A stretch of 64,000 nt of DNA from the NCBI GenBank assembly GCA_000934455.1, contig KN886507.1, positions 20,410 through 84,409 of the forward strand, written 5' to 3'. Made by a program: the position numbers and the translations under genes. The stretch is from Apostichopus parvimensis. Taxonomy: Eukaryota > Echinodermata > Holothuroidea > Aspidochirotida > Stichopodidae. Below the pieces are notes generated by a model. It was not told where the DNA came from and ran no database searches. It saw only the letters and a program-made list of their open reading frames with translations. Below are positions 51,701 through 60,129 of the stretch, in pieces (position 1 is the first letter of the stretch; each line of letters begins with the position of its first letter).

Positions 51701-54700
51701 CAGGCGCATAGCGAAGTATTATCCAAGGGAGGGGCGAAAACTATCTAAGCGTAGCGCCACCATGGGTTGGCGCGAAGCGTACAAGAAAATTTGGGCCGAA
51801 AATGCCTCCCAGATCGCTGGAAATGGCACTTCCCAGGCCTTGTAAGTTGCATCTAAGCATTTTTAGTTTGAAATTACTAGCAAAATCATAAAAAAAAAAA
51901 AAAAATTCAAGGGGGGGGGCAGGTGCCCCCTTTGCCCCCTGTGCGCCCCACCATTGGCTACACGCCTGAAAAGGGATCACTGGGGAATAACTTATCTGGT
52001 ATGACATCGCAAGATGCTATGTCAAAGTTTGGACAAATTGCAATACAAATGCAATCATATGTAATCTGAAGCCAGAAGGTGAGTCTTTTATGATTGGTCG
52101 ACTAATATGCAAATAAGAAACTTAAGTAGTTTGATCGGTGGAAATGAATGTAAGTAGTTTGTTTGGTGGAAATGAATATGTGATTGCTAAGAGAAGATTT
52201 TTTCTCTTAGCAGTGGGTAGTCTTGTCCTGCACACTAGGATGTAAAGTTAAGAGCTTTGGTGCTTCTGTAAAAAAATATACTATAATCACACCAGGTGAC
52301 CAATGAATGTTTGTAAAATCAACTGTTTGTTTGATGTCTCATTGTCATGCCCACCGAATATGATGGTGAACCCAGATTGAAATCAGAGTTGACCGTACAA
52401 TAACACTGAATTATATTCTGTTCCTACAGACCTGACCAACTATTTCACAAATGAAATACCTAGTTTTGTATAAGAAATGACTTTTAGTCATTGGCTGTTT
52501 TGAAATTTACGTTCATATCAATAAGTTGGCAAATTCTAATATTTGGAATTTTTAAAAAAAAAATTTTGTCATTACAGCAATCTTATCAAGAGACAAATAT
52601 CTTCCCATCTCCAAATATTCCCCTTGACGATTTGTCCGAAGAACAGAGGAACAACCCCAAAGTTGTGGCCTGGAAGCAATTTTTAGAGGCACAGATGCCA
52701 GGAGCTAAGAAAGTAGTTGAGTTTTCAAAGTGCCTACCAGGATTTGTAAGCTTTCGACAGGTGAGTTCCCTTCAAAAGTCAACGACTCAAATGGTGATAA
52801 ATTTATTCATTTCAGGGATTGGTTTCTCGAAGTGCTTTCTCATGTTGGTAAATTTTTGGAAAGTTTAGTCAAAGCGGTCAGTCGAGTTGAGACTTTATCT
52901 AGAGTTTAAAATTTCGCACCCAAATCATGTTATTTTGGGCTTGCCGAAGTAGTCCTGTATTAGGTTTAACACTCTTTGATGTTCTGGGCATAACTTTTAA
53001 CCAAAAGAAACCTCGACCAGAAGAACCACAGAGAAGTTTGTTCACCTTTAGCTTGGGATAATACAGAGAGAGAACTGATGCCCTTATATTATTATAATGG
53101 TTTTAAGACCCCCTTTAAGACCCCCCTCTTCTTTTATTCCGCAACGCTAATTTGTCACTGCATTGTTTTTATATGTCCTGCTTTGTTTATTTTTTCTTGA
53201 CCTTTTGTAACTTTTTAGTATATTTGTATTTGTATAATACAGTTTTTATACGAGCATTCAGTTACCCTATGTGGGGTTTAATCTTATCTTATCTTATCTT
53301 ATTCTCAACTGCCTCTCTCTGCAGAAGTGTGTATAAAATGGCGATGTGTGAGGTATAATTGTAAATTTAGTTAAGTGTGCCGGATTATGGCTGCAACCTA
53401 TGGTATCTTCCCCACTGGGATGTGCAGATGTGGTGAAACTGTGAGTGCTGTTTGAATGGTGCATGCTTGGGGGGTGTCTGTGGGTGTGTGGGTGTGACAT
53501 GTTATAAGGTTTCCGATGACCAGGGTTCTACTATTATCAATTCATGTGGGAATGCCTTGATACAAGAAGTCCTATATAACCATGACCATAATAATAATAA
53601 CAAAGATGGATAATGGGCGTGTACCCACCCAGGAAAGGGTGCTCATGCCGCTAAAACCGATTAACTCCTACAAAAGTGTCTATGAAAGCTTGAGTTTTAA
53701 GCTTCTTTTTAAAGGAGGAGACCCTCTTAGCCGTCTTGATTTCAAGTGATTATGTATTCCGCAATCGCGGTGCAGCGACTGAAAAAGTTTGATCCCCTCC
53801 CTCACCCCTCCCCATCCCTCACCCAAGAATAACTATTATGTTCAGGCATGAGCTTTTTCCGCAAATTCGCGGAATATCCGTGATTTCTTTTCTACCTCGG
53901 GGACAAAAACTATTATCCTAACACACTGTAGCATATACAAACTGGAGCCTATACCGCAATTTTTGCAAAGTTGATTTTTTATTACCCGAGGCTCATTCCT
54001 GTATGTTACATTGTGAAATGCCAGGCAAAATTGGAAACTTGCTGTTAATATCTTTATTCTTTTACCCCTTTCAGGAAGATCAGATCACTCTCCTGAAGAG
54101 TGGGTTTTTCGAGGCGTGGATCATCCTAATCTCCAGGGTGCTCTCCCCTCAGGATCGTACCATGATCTTAGAGGACGATCAATTCTTCAGCAGGCAGCAG
54201 ATCGACGACATGGACGTCCCCGACTTCTGGAATCGCGTCTTCGAACTAGCCGACGTCCTGAACAAGATGGATTTAGGCGACATGGAGATAGCTCATCTCA
54301 TGGCAGTGACCATAGTAACGGGAGGTATGTATTTTTATTTATTTATTTATTTTTATTTATTATTTGTTTCATCACATAGTATAACAAGGTGAACAAGACA
54401 ATATAACTGCAAATAAGTAAAAAATGTGAAAGGAAGTAAACTAAGAAACCCTTTTGGGCTTAATCGAATAGAGTACTCCCATCAAGAAAATAGATAACCT
54501 TAACACCTATAAAAAACTACCCACCCCCCCAAAAAAATAGATAACCTTAACATATAAGACCTATAACACTACCCCCCCACCACCAACTCCCACCCAATTA
54601 CCATGTTTCATTAATGAATTTTTTTTTTTTTTTTTCGTTGTGTGTTTTTGTAGTTAAAAAAGTCTGTCTGGAGTTCAAAAGTCGATATAAATCTCTCCTT

Positions 54701-57700
54701 GTTCGTGTCTATTTTTGCTCTGTTCATTGCTCATTTGCCCAATTAAAGTGTCCTTCATATGTGTCTCTCATATGTGTCCCATTTCACATTCGTGACTCTC
54801 CCTCCCTTTGTATTTGATTCCTAGTTTCTTTTTTTCCCCTTTGTTTCCTTTGTCTCTTTCCTACTATGTAAAGTGCTTTGAAACGCTGTATTAAGCGCTA
54901 TATAAATGTAATTTATTATTATTATTAGATTGTTTCCGTTTCAGTTAGCCTATGAATACGATCCTTTCTAGGAATCATCACGTCAGGCCGACTAAGTTAT
55001 ACATATTTACTATCACAGGCTTCTTGCAGTAGATAAAGCATGGTCAAACATCATCATCATCAATCAGTTTGCAGTTTGCTAACAGTTTTTCCTTTCTTTG
55101 AGTTATAAATAAACTTGAAAAAATCTTCATTGTTTTGCTTCACAAAGCTTTGGAATAAATTACATGAATCCATCAATGCTCTCTCATTCTCCTGTGTCCT
55201 TCAAATCAACTCTTGAAGACTCGTGTTTTTTATTTATTAGTCTGTTACTCGCTGTGCCCAACGCACCGTTGCTTCACTGTACCGCAAGCACCTTTTTGGT
55301 GGGCCCATTACAAATGTTCATGATTATTATAATTTTTCAAAAGGAGTTTAATATAACTTTTGAGCAACAAAATTTATATTCAGATTGTAGAAGTTCATGA
55401 TTGTCAAACTGCATCCCGCCAATTTTTTTTTCTCCACACCTTTCTGTCTTTGTCCTTTTCCAGTTTATTCCCTACCCCTTTCCCTTAATCCTCTCTTTGT
55501 CCCTCCACTGTTTATCTCCTACCTCTCCTCTTCCCCTGTTGGTTTCTTTCTTTCTTCTCTCCATCCCTTGTCTACTAATCCCCTTACATCTATCTCTTTG
55601 TGTTCACCATGCTCATTAACCTGTCTGTATTCTGTGCGTGTTTTTGTCTCTTCTGTTACTGTTACTTGTCATTTAGCCTTTGAAGAAGATCCTGCTAGGA
55701 TCGAAATGTCAGGCCAACTTACTTTTACACATTCTCCTACACAGGCTTTCGAGTGGGTAAGCAGTTTGCTAACAGTTTTATTTTATTTTTAATTTTTTTT
55801 TTAACTTTTTTATTTATATATTTGTTTATGATTATTTTTATTTTTAGATCGTTCTGGTCTACTAAACAAATCCCAAACGGGTAATATGCAGGAGAAACTC
55901 ATGGAGTGCCTGAGACGAGAGATCATGAGACAGAATGCGCAGAATAGCCGACTGGTCGCCAAACTGGTGATGCTTTTACCCACGCTCGTCTCCATCTCGA
56001 TGATGAACTCTGAGAATCTGTTGATGCTGCAGAAGGAGTATCCCGAGTTAGTTCTTCCGTCTCTTCTCATCGAGCTCAACGATCTCAACTGCAACGACTC
56101 ATCCTCCCGGTCACTGATGGAGGAAACCGGTCTTTACGGGTAATAATTTAATAATAATTAATAATTAACAGTTCTTATATAGCGCAACTTACAATAACAA
56201 AGTGTCGCCGCGCTGTACTTAGCCCTGGTCATTGGTAACTTGTCACACCTACACACCAAAGTGTGCACAATTCAAACAATCTCTCCTGGGGCACCACAGT
56301 GCACCACAGCCACGTGTCCCGTGGGGGACTTCCCATAGGGTGCAGCCACAAACCCGCGCACGCAACTATATTGACAAGTCACCTTGCAAGTCCCCATTTA
56401 TACACCTGGGTGAAGAGAGGCAATGGAGATAAAGTGCCTTGCCCAAGGGTAAGAGATATGAGGAGCGAAAAGAGAAAAATTGGAATCGGGCCAAAATTCC
56501 TTTTAGTAAAAGCACGTAATAAGATGGCTCTTAATTTGCTGTGAATCTAGAATACTGCTCGCTGGTTTGCTTCAGGCGTAAATACTTACTAATCCAAGCA
56601 GACATAATAGCGAGCTTGAACTGCTCGACAAATTATGCTCCCGATTCACGTGAATCAACAATAACGGTGCCAATCAGGAAGGTTTTCTAGGAATTTTTCG
56701 ATGCTTGTTAATACTGAAATACGGTGCTGTGGATGAAGGCGGTGGTATTTGAAGCAATGAGGCTTAGCAATCGGGAGGTTCTGGGTTCGATACCCGGCCG
56801 GAATCATAGTTAGGTGGGTTTTTCATCCAAGAGCAGTCTATGGTTTTCCCATCTGAAATGACTTGCTAAATTGAATGAGATCCAAATTTGAGTTAAAATG
56901 TTGAAATGGAAGCCACCCTATGTTTAAGTTGTAATCCATAAGCCCTTGCAGGTTTCTCCCACATTTTGTGGTCGCTTAAGCGTCGTGAAAATAACTGCTG
57001 ATTAATACTTAGATCCATATTTAGTGGATAGTTGAGAGGAAGTACTTCTTTTTGACCAGATGAAAGAGGAACACGTTCCAAGCATCCTGATGAAATTTTG
57101 AATCCAATTCCTACGTGGCGTTATTGAGATATCGATAATTTGAAATTGTCATAGTTTGTCAACATAAGTGAACTTGAAGCAAACAGGTGTTATGCCATGG
57201 TTGCACACTGACAGCAAAATGTTCTGTTTTTACTTTTAAATCATTTTGAATTTCGATTCGATAGGGTTCCAACTTAACCTTAAGCGGATGTGAAGTTACT
57301 GAGATGCATCCCAATGTGGAAGTAGAAATTGTAATTAATTGTTGAAAGTTTTTGTTTAGAAGTGGGCTTCTATGACATAACCTTATACCTTCTGTGGAGG
57401 TGAAAGGTCACCCAATTCATTAGTATCAAACTCCTGTAAACATGATAAAACATTAATAAAAAGTCAATTTTAGAATGAACTGGATGTTTTATTCTACATA
57501 TGAGTGCTAGTATCTTGCTGATCACTTGAAGTTAACTCTGGTCAAAACTTGAAAAAAAAAACTCTTGTCTTCATTGTTACATTAAATATATACGATTTCT
57601 CGTACAATGTGTGGCAGAAAATCACTAAAATCCTTTTTATTTTTGACAGGCATGAGCTTTTTCCGCGAATTCTTGTCAAAAATTTCTTTTCTACCTCAGA

Positions 57701-58604
57701 GATTTACACCTCTCAATTTCCGTGAATTTCTAACAGCGTTGTATCATTTGATCCGATGTTCGCATGTTTTTCATTACCTATAGATATCCAACCTGTAGGG
57801 GGACAAAACTAATATACTAACACACTGTAGCATATGCAAACTGGAGCCTATACCGCAATTTTTGCAAAGTTCTGTGATTTTTTTTCCCCCAGGCTCATCC
57901 CTGTTTTTAGTTTACTTGTTAATTCTTTTGAATTCTTGTACTGCCTCAGAGGAACTGATCTAATGATCTTCCTGTGCTAGACTCTTTCCCAGGGCTGATA
58001 ACCTGATGTTTACAGCTTACATACAGCAGGCTGGTGTAGAACAGTTTAACTTAAAGGCTTTGAAGACTCGCCCCAAACCGCGTGCGGCCACAAAATGCAG
58101 ACAGTACTGAAACGTGATACCTTGTTATCTTTAGCTAGACATGAGATGTCCATCGCTGTATCGTTTGTTTACTGTGCTGTGGGTATTGACCGCAGCTGTA
58201 TGCACTGACTGTACACTAGTGTCTAATTACTGACAGTAGCAAGCTGTGTGAGTATTTTCTGGGATCGATGGTAGTGTTTAACACTTGTGTTACACCTCAT
58301 TCGAAACTAGGTCAAATTACAGGCAATTGACGTTTCTTTTTGCGCAAGTCTTCACACCCTTTAAGCTTACGGTCATGCACTATTACAAGGCACTTTGATG
58401 TGAAATCTGTAGTACATATTTTATATTTTTCATTCTTACAGATTGAATGACATCAGCTCAAAACTTCCCCTGCCAAGGATTCTAGAAGAAGGAGGTTTAT
58501 TTCGACCCCCTAAAGCTATCGCGGAGGTTCCCACGCAGATTACTTTCATGTCGCAAGATTATGAAGACGAGGATATCACCAATATCGATCTCTCTCCCAC
58601 GTAG
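45527..58604 (+). CDS. Nuclear receptor gene B, NR1 subfamily (E78/Rev-erb-like), 8 coding exons, 529 aa
   Basis: A nuclear transcription factor, predicted to bind AGGTCA-type sites. Coding exons: 45527-45713, 48268-48416, 50377-50518, 51438-51661, 52578-52760, 54075-54324, 55848-56139, 58442-58604. All junctions are GT-AG and the frame is continuous. Layout: A/B region 1-90; DNA-binding domain 91-156 with all eight zinc cysteines (91, 94, 108, 111; 127, 133, 143, 146); C-terminal extension with [15 protein letters not shown]; hinge and LBD about 230-458; AF-2 core LLIEL 451-455; F-type tail 459-529. The P-box CEGCKG and a five-residue D-box fit E75/E78/Rev-erb-like NR1 receptors; PPARs have a three-residue D-box. 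An intact AF-2 argues against a constitutive repressor like Rev-erb. The exact subgroup (E78, NR1P or another invertebrate NR1 group) needs a tree. The start ATG lies four bases after an acceptor, so a 5'UTR exon upstream is required. Confidence 0.95.
45773..46068 (+). mobile_element. tRNA-derived SINE, family 1, in gene B intron 1
   Basis: The head resembles a tRNA: A-box-like TGGCCAATTGGCTAAAGCG, an anticodon-like loop CTCGTGA (CGT, threonine-type), and B box GGTTCGATTCC. The body holds the conserved central block CCTTGGGCAAGATGCTTTAT and a CTCTCCACCCAGG motif, and the 3' end is AAGCGCTATATAAAAAGC. A relative sits reversed at 56150-56470. Transcription by Pol III is inferred. Confidence 0.85.
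46481..46792 (+). mobile_element. Inverted-repeat MITE family 'CAGGGATGTGCTC', copy 2, in gene B intron 1
   Basis: Perfect 13-bp ends CAGGGATGTGCTC and GAGCACATCCCTG. GTGCCGGGC motifs recur inside. Flanks CTTCAA and CCTCAA match at 5 of 6, a possible short target duplication. Reverse homologue of 29700-30044. Confidence 0.7.
46943..47042. repeat. Imperfect palindrome of TACATTACA / TGTAATGTA words
   Basis: The left half consists of ACATTAC and AGTAC words, the right half of GTAATGTACT words, with centre AGTACTTTATAAAGTACT. Together they can form a long hairpin in gene B intron 1. Confidence 0.65.
48268..48416 (+). CDS. Gene B exon 2: first zinc finger (residues 63-112)
   Basis: Acceptor TTTTTTGCAG ends at 48267. 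Encodes a Ser/Glu-rich linker, then [20 protein letters not shown] and CK. The Cys spacing C-x2-C-x13-C-x2-C is complete, and the P-box helix starts at the end of the exon. It ends in phase 0 exactly between CEGCK and GFF at donor AAG|GTAATT. The last ~45 bp are the source of a tandem array in the following intron. Confidence 0.95.
48417..48728 (+). repeat. Tandem array derived from the zinc-finger exon end, 5 copies, 60-bp period
   Basis: Straight after the exon 2 donor, five copies of its 3' end follow, with units aligned at 48429 (shortened by about 12 bp), 48481, 48541, 48601 and 48661. Each retains a GACAGGxTTCCATTA-like start, GGCCTGCGA(A/T)GGTTGTAAG-like exon end and the start of the intron (GTGATTGGTTTGGTA). 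Reading another frame gives repeated TGFHYxVMACxGCK. Copy 2 keeps a usable donor (AAG|GTGATT); others are altered. Two copies contain TGACGTCA (48562-48569, 48682-48689), a CRE-type palindrome. Confidence 0.95.
50377..50518 (+). CDS. Gene B exon 3: second zinc finger (residues 113-160)
   Basis: Acceptor TGCTATTCTCAG ends at 50376. Begins [15 protein letters not shown] and ends [14 protein letters not shown] plus one base of a Ser codon. The second finger has C-x5-C-x9-C-x2-C with D-box HLDGN. Donor AAT|GTGAGT at 50519. Confidence 0.96.
51438..51661 (+). CDS. Gene B exon 4: C-terminal extension, hinge and LBD start (residues 160-234)
   Basis: Acceptor AACCAAACTAG ends at 51437, a weak polypyrimidine tract. 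The split Ser codon is followed by [18 protein letters not shown], the basic T/A-box extension that contacts DNA 5' of the half-site in NR1 monomers and heterodimers. A charged, helical hinge follows ([20 protein letters not shown]) and then an LBD helix-1-like segment. Donor ATG|GTAAGA at 51662, phase 0. Confidence 0.95.
51701..51968. mobile_element. hAT-type MITE, 268 bp, in gene B intron 4
   Basis: Ends CAGGCGCATAGC and GGCTACACGCCTG form imperfect inverted repeats. Flanks AAAAGGGT (51693-51700) and AAAAGGGA (51969-51976) match at 7 of 8, as expected for the 8-bp hAT duplication. Contains an A-run followed by a G-run and no coding capacity. It sits 40 bp after a coding exon. Confidence 0.75.
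52578..52760 (+). CDS. Gene B exon 5: LBD helix 3 (residues 235-295)
   Basis: Acceptor TGTCATTACAG ends at 52577. After a Pro-rich loop ([13 protein letters not shown]) comes [20 protein letters not shown] then [10 protein letters not shown], the helix 3 to 4 segment of the nuclear-receptor signature. K285 is a candidate for the charge-clamp lysine that pairs with the AF-2 glutamate. Donor CAG|GTGAGT, phase 0. Confidence 0.95.
53100..53302 (+). mobile_element. Possible LINE 3' end with (TCTTA)n tail
   Basis: A frame fragment [11 protein letters not shown] resembles the last residues of CR1/L2-like reverse transcriptase proteins, followed by a short 3'UTR and tandem TCTTA from 53281. Heavily 5'-truncated. 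Identification is weak. Confidence 0.35.
53843..54001. mobile_element. MITE family 'CAGGCATGAGC', short copy, gene B intron 5
   Basis: Ends CAGGCATGAGC and GCTCATTCCTG are inverted with one mismatch, with flanking TATGTT on both sides (53837-53842, 54002-54007). Shares the internal block ACACACTGTAGCATAT and CTGGAGCCTATACCGCAATT with the copy at 57647. Lies just before an exon acceptor. Confidence 0.65.
54075..54324 (+). CDS. Gene B exon 6: LBD helices 4-8 (residues 296-379)
   Basis: Acceptor CCCCTTTCAG ends at 54074. Starts [15 protein letters not shown], completing the LBD signature (DQxxLLK), and ends [11 protein letters not shown] plus one base. Donor GGAG|GTATGT, phase 1, directly followed by a (TTTA)n run. 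Confidence 0.95.
54860..54926 (+). mobile_element. LINE/SINE 3' tail (AAAGTGCTTTGAAACGC type)
   Basis: The AAGCGCTATATAAATGTAAT block followed by (TTA)n is the same 3' end as the SINE at 45773 and probably belongs to a partner LINE or a truncated SINE. The upstream pyrimidine-rich stretch may be its 3'UTR. Confidence 0.5.
54930..55798 (+). mobile_element. Pair of direct repeats, possible Penelope-like remnant
   Basis: Two ~140-bp related segments (54930-55100 and 55650-55798) share TTAGCCT(A/T)TGAA, GATCCT(..)CTAGGA, GTCAGGCC and CAGTTTGCTAACAGTTTT. The second contains a 6-bp hairpin GATCCT-gct-AGGATC followed by GAAA, a form seen in hammerhead-like ends of Penelope-like elements. No reverse transcriptase or endonuclease frame is visible between them. 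Old and broken; family assignment tentative. Confidence 0.35.
55848..56139 (+). CDS. Gene B exon 7: LBD helices 9-12 with AF-2 (residues 379-476)
   Basis: Acceptor TTTATTTTTAG ends at 55847. Completes [10 protein letters not shown], then a dimer-helix region and [16 protein letters not shown]. Aligns by eye with gene A's last exon, including the phase-1 start. Donor ACGG|GTAATA at 56140 sits a few bases from a SINE tail. If not spliced, the frame meets TAA at 56141-56143, giving a protein ending shortly after AF-2. Confidence 0.92.
56150..56470 (-). mobile_element. SINE, family 1 relative, minus strand, gene B intron 7
   Basis: On the minus strand it shows CCTTGGGCAAGGCACTTTAT, then TTGCCTCTCTTCACCCAGG, and ends GCGCTATATAAGAACTG with a TAAT-rich tail, the same central block and 3' end as the SINE at 45773. 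Its tail touches the exon 7 splice donor at 56140. Confidence 0.8.
56735..57005 (+). mobile_element. tRNA-derived SINE, family 2, plus strand, gene B intron 7
   Basis: Head with GGTTCGATACCCGGCC; body motifs GGTGGGTTTTTCAT, TATGGTTTTCCCATCTGAAA, CCCTTGCAGGTTTCTCCCAC and GCTTAAGCGTCGTGAAAATA match the minus-strand copy at 25255-25490 in order. Confidence 0.7.
57385..57545 (+). repeat. Second copy of the AGGTCA-bearing dispersed repeat, gene B intron 7
   Basis: Shares GGAGGT(C/G)AAAGGTCA, AAACTCCTGTAAACATGATA and GAACT(G/T)xATx blocks with 44440-44790. Here the first hexamer is AGGTGA, so the DR1 is imperfect. Confidence 0.5.
57647..57903. mobile_element. MITE family 'CAGGCATGAGC', longer copy, gene B intron 7
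   Basis: Left end CAGGCATGAGCTTTTTCCGC, right end CCAGGCTCATCCCTG. Matches 53843-54001 at both ends but carries about 100 bp more in the middle, so the other copy is internally deleted. Target duplication unclear here. Confidence 0.6.
58051..58364 (+). mobile_element. TTAA-type MITE, copy 2, in gene B intron 7
   Basis: TTAA at 58051-58054 and 58361-58364. Ends AGGCTTTGAAGACTCGCCCC and GCGCAAGTCTTCACACCCT. About 50 bp shorter than copy 3, lacking the segment after the left end. It ends about 77 bp before the final exon's acceptor. Confidence 0.85.
58442..58604 (+). CDS. Gene B exon 8: C-terminal F-type tail (residues 476-529) and stop
   Basis: Acceptor TTTCATTCTTACAG ends at 58441. Encodes [20 protein letters not shown], then a Pro/acidic tail ending NIDLSPT, TAG at 58602-58604. 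Gene A lacks such a tail. No domain recognised; the last residues are acidic ([10 protein letters not shown]). Reading frame, acceptor and GC content support it as a true exon. Confidence 0.85.
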
Positions 58605-59333
58605 CACCGGGGGGACAGTTAGGATTGAGAAACCGAGATGCCTTAAAAACTTTGGTGCAATGAGTTTTTGCATACACATCCTGCATTAAGGGGTAGACCT
58701 CACTGACGATATTGCCGATGGTGGGATTCACAGCTGATCTATGAATATGCAATGGAATGTTAATTATGGTAATGAGACGTGTCGATCGGTTTTAAAATAC
58801 GAGGCCTAGTTTTTTGTTCGTTAGAGGTGTCCACAGACCGTGTTCCCATTAATTGTGGTAACCAGTTGTCATCGCTCTTTTCGCCGTGGGTGATGGTCCT
58901 CAAGAACCGAAGTTTGGAATATTTATACTGCAATGGTCAGTTGTCTTACTGCCAGCCAGAAAATCTGCCATAAATTACAAACTGGCTGCTCTCTGATAAA
59001 TTGTGACAGTTGAAGCAGCTGAAACGTCTAAGCGTTGCACTCATACGCAGGTGATGAGAACAGAGTGTGGTCCCTTCACCCTTCTCAATCTATTAAAACT
59101 TTCTGCGTGAACGTTGTCAAGTTCCACCATTTTGACATCTATATTTTTTGGGGAACATTGTGATCCATGGATTTGAACAAATGGAATCTTTCATTTTGTG
59201 GAGAATGTACAAATTATTTTTTTTATAATCCATTCATGTGAGCTGCAATTTTTTTACATAATGTTTTGGCACAAATAATAACCAGAGAGAATTACCCTTG
59301 GAGCATGTGAACCTCGATGCTCTTAGTGAAGGA
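58605..59333 (+). other. Probable 3'UTR of gene B
   Basis: Follows the TAG. Candidate AATAAA signals further on are at 59406-59411 and 61134-61139; the true end is unknown. No coding frame of note. Confidence 0.5.
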
Positions 59334-60070
59334 TTTGGATATAGCAAACGTTGAGGGAAGTGGAGGAGAGATTGAGTTTGGGAGGAGATGAAGACTGATG
59401 CCTGTAATAAAATCTCGGATAGAGGAAAGTCGAGGAGAGATTTTGAGAGCAGGAGCAGATCACCCCAGATGCTTTTAGTTCAAGTCTTGGATACAGCTCA
59501 CACATTTAGGGAAGTGGAGGAAAGATAGATCGCAGGTAGAGATACAGTTTGAATGCTTTAAAGGCATTGAAGGCTCGCCCCAAACCGCCTGCCGCGCTCT
59601 GAAAAAGTTAACTTTCTGTTGCTTGCAAATGACTTTTCTTCTTGTCGGTACAAAATGCAGACAGTAATGAAACGAGAAACCTGGTTATCTTTTATCTAGA
59701 CCTGAGATGTCCACGCTGCTATGTACACTGTGTTGTGGGTATTGACCGTAGCTGTATGTGTCGACTGTACACTAGTGTCTAATTACCGACGGTAGCAAGC
59801 TGTGTGTGTATTTTCTGGGATCGATGGTGGTGTCTAACACTTCTGTTACACCTCATTCGAAACAAGGTCAGATTACAGGCATGAGAAGTTTCTTTGTGCG
59901 CGAGTCTTCACACCCTTTAAGTAAAGAACTTGGATACAGCTAGCGAGGGATGGAGAAAAGCGAGAAACAGGACATTGATAATGAGAGGAGATAAAGATTG
60001 GATGCTTGTAGTTAGGGCTTGGTTGCCAAAAAGGAATTTCAGAAGAGATATTGCAGAACCAGAATGCTTC
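59334..60070 (+). repeat. Degenerate ~70-90-bp minisatellite, interrupted by a MITE
   Basis: About five units start (C/T)TTGGATA(C/T)AGC or similar, with GAGGGAAGTGGAGGAGAGAT-like centres and (A/G)ATGCTT(T/G)TAGTT ends. The third unit is split by the TTAA MITE at 59558-59920. Lies in the 3' flank or UTR of gene B. Confidence 0.6.
59558..59920 (+). mobile_element. TTAA-type MITE, copy 3, within the 3' minisatellite
   Basis: TTAA at 59558-59561 and 59917-59920. Ends AGGCATTGAAGGCTCGCCCC and GCGCGAGTCTTCACACCCT. Near full-length match to copy 1 in reverse. Confidence 0.85.
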
Positions 60071-60129
60071 TTGGTGTGGAGGAGTGGGTTGCAGTCTTCA
60101 CATGTTGCTGTGGGATCCATGTTATAGGG

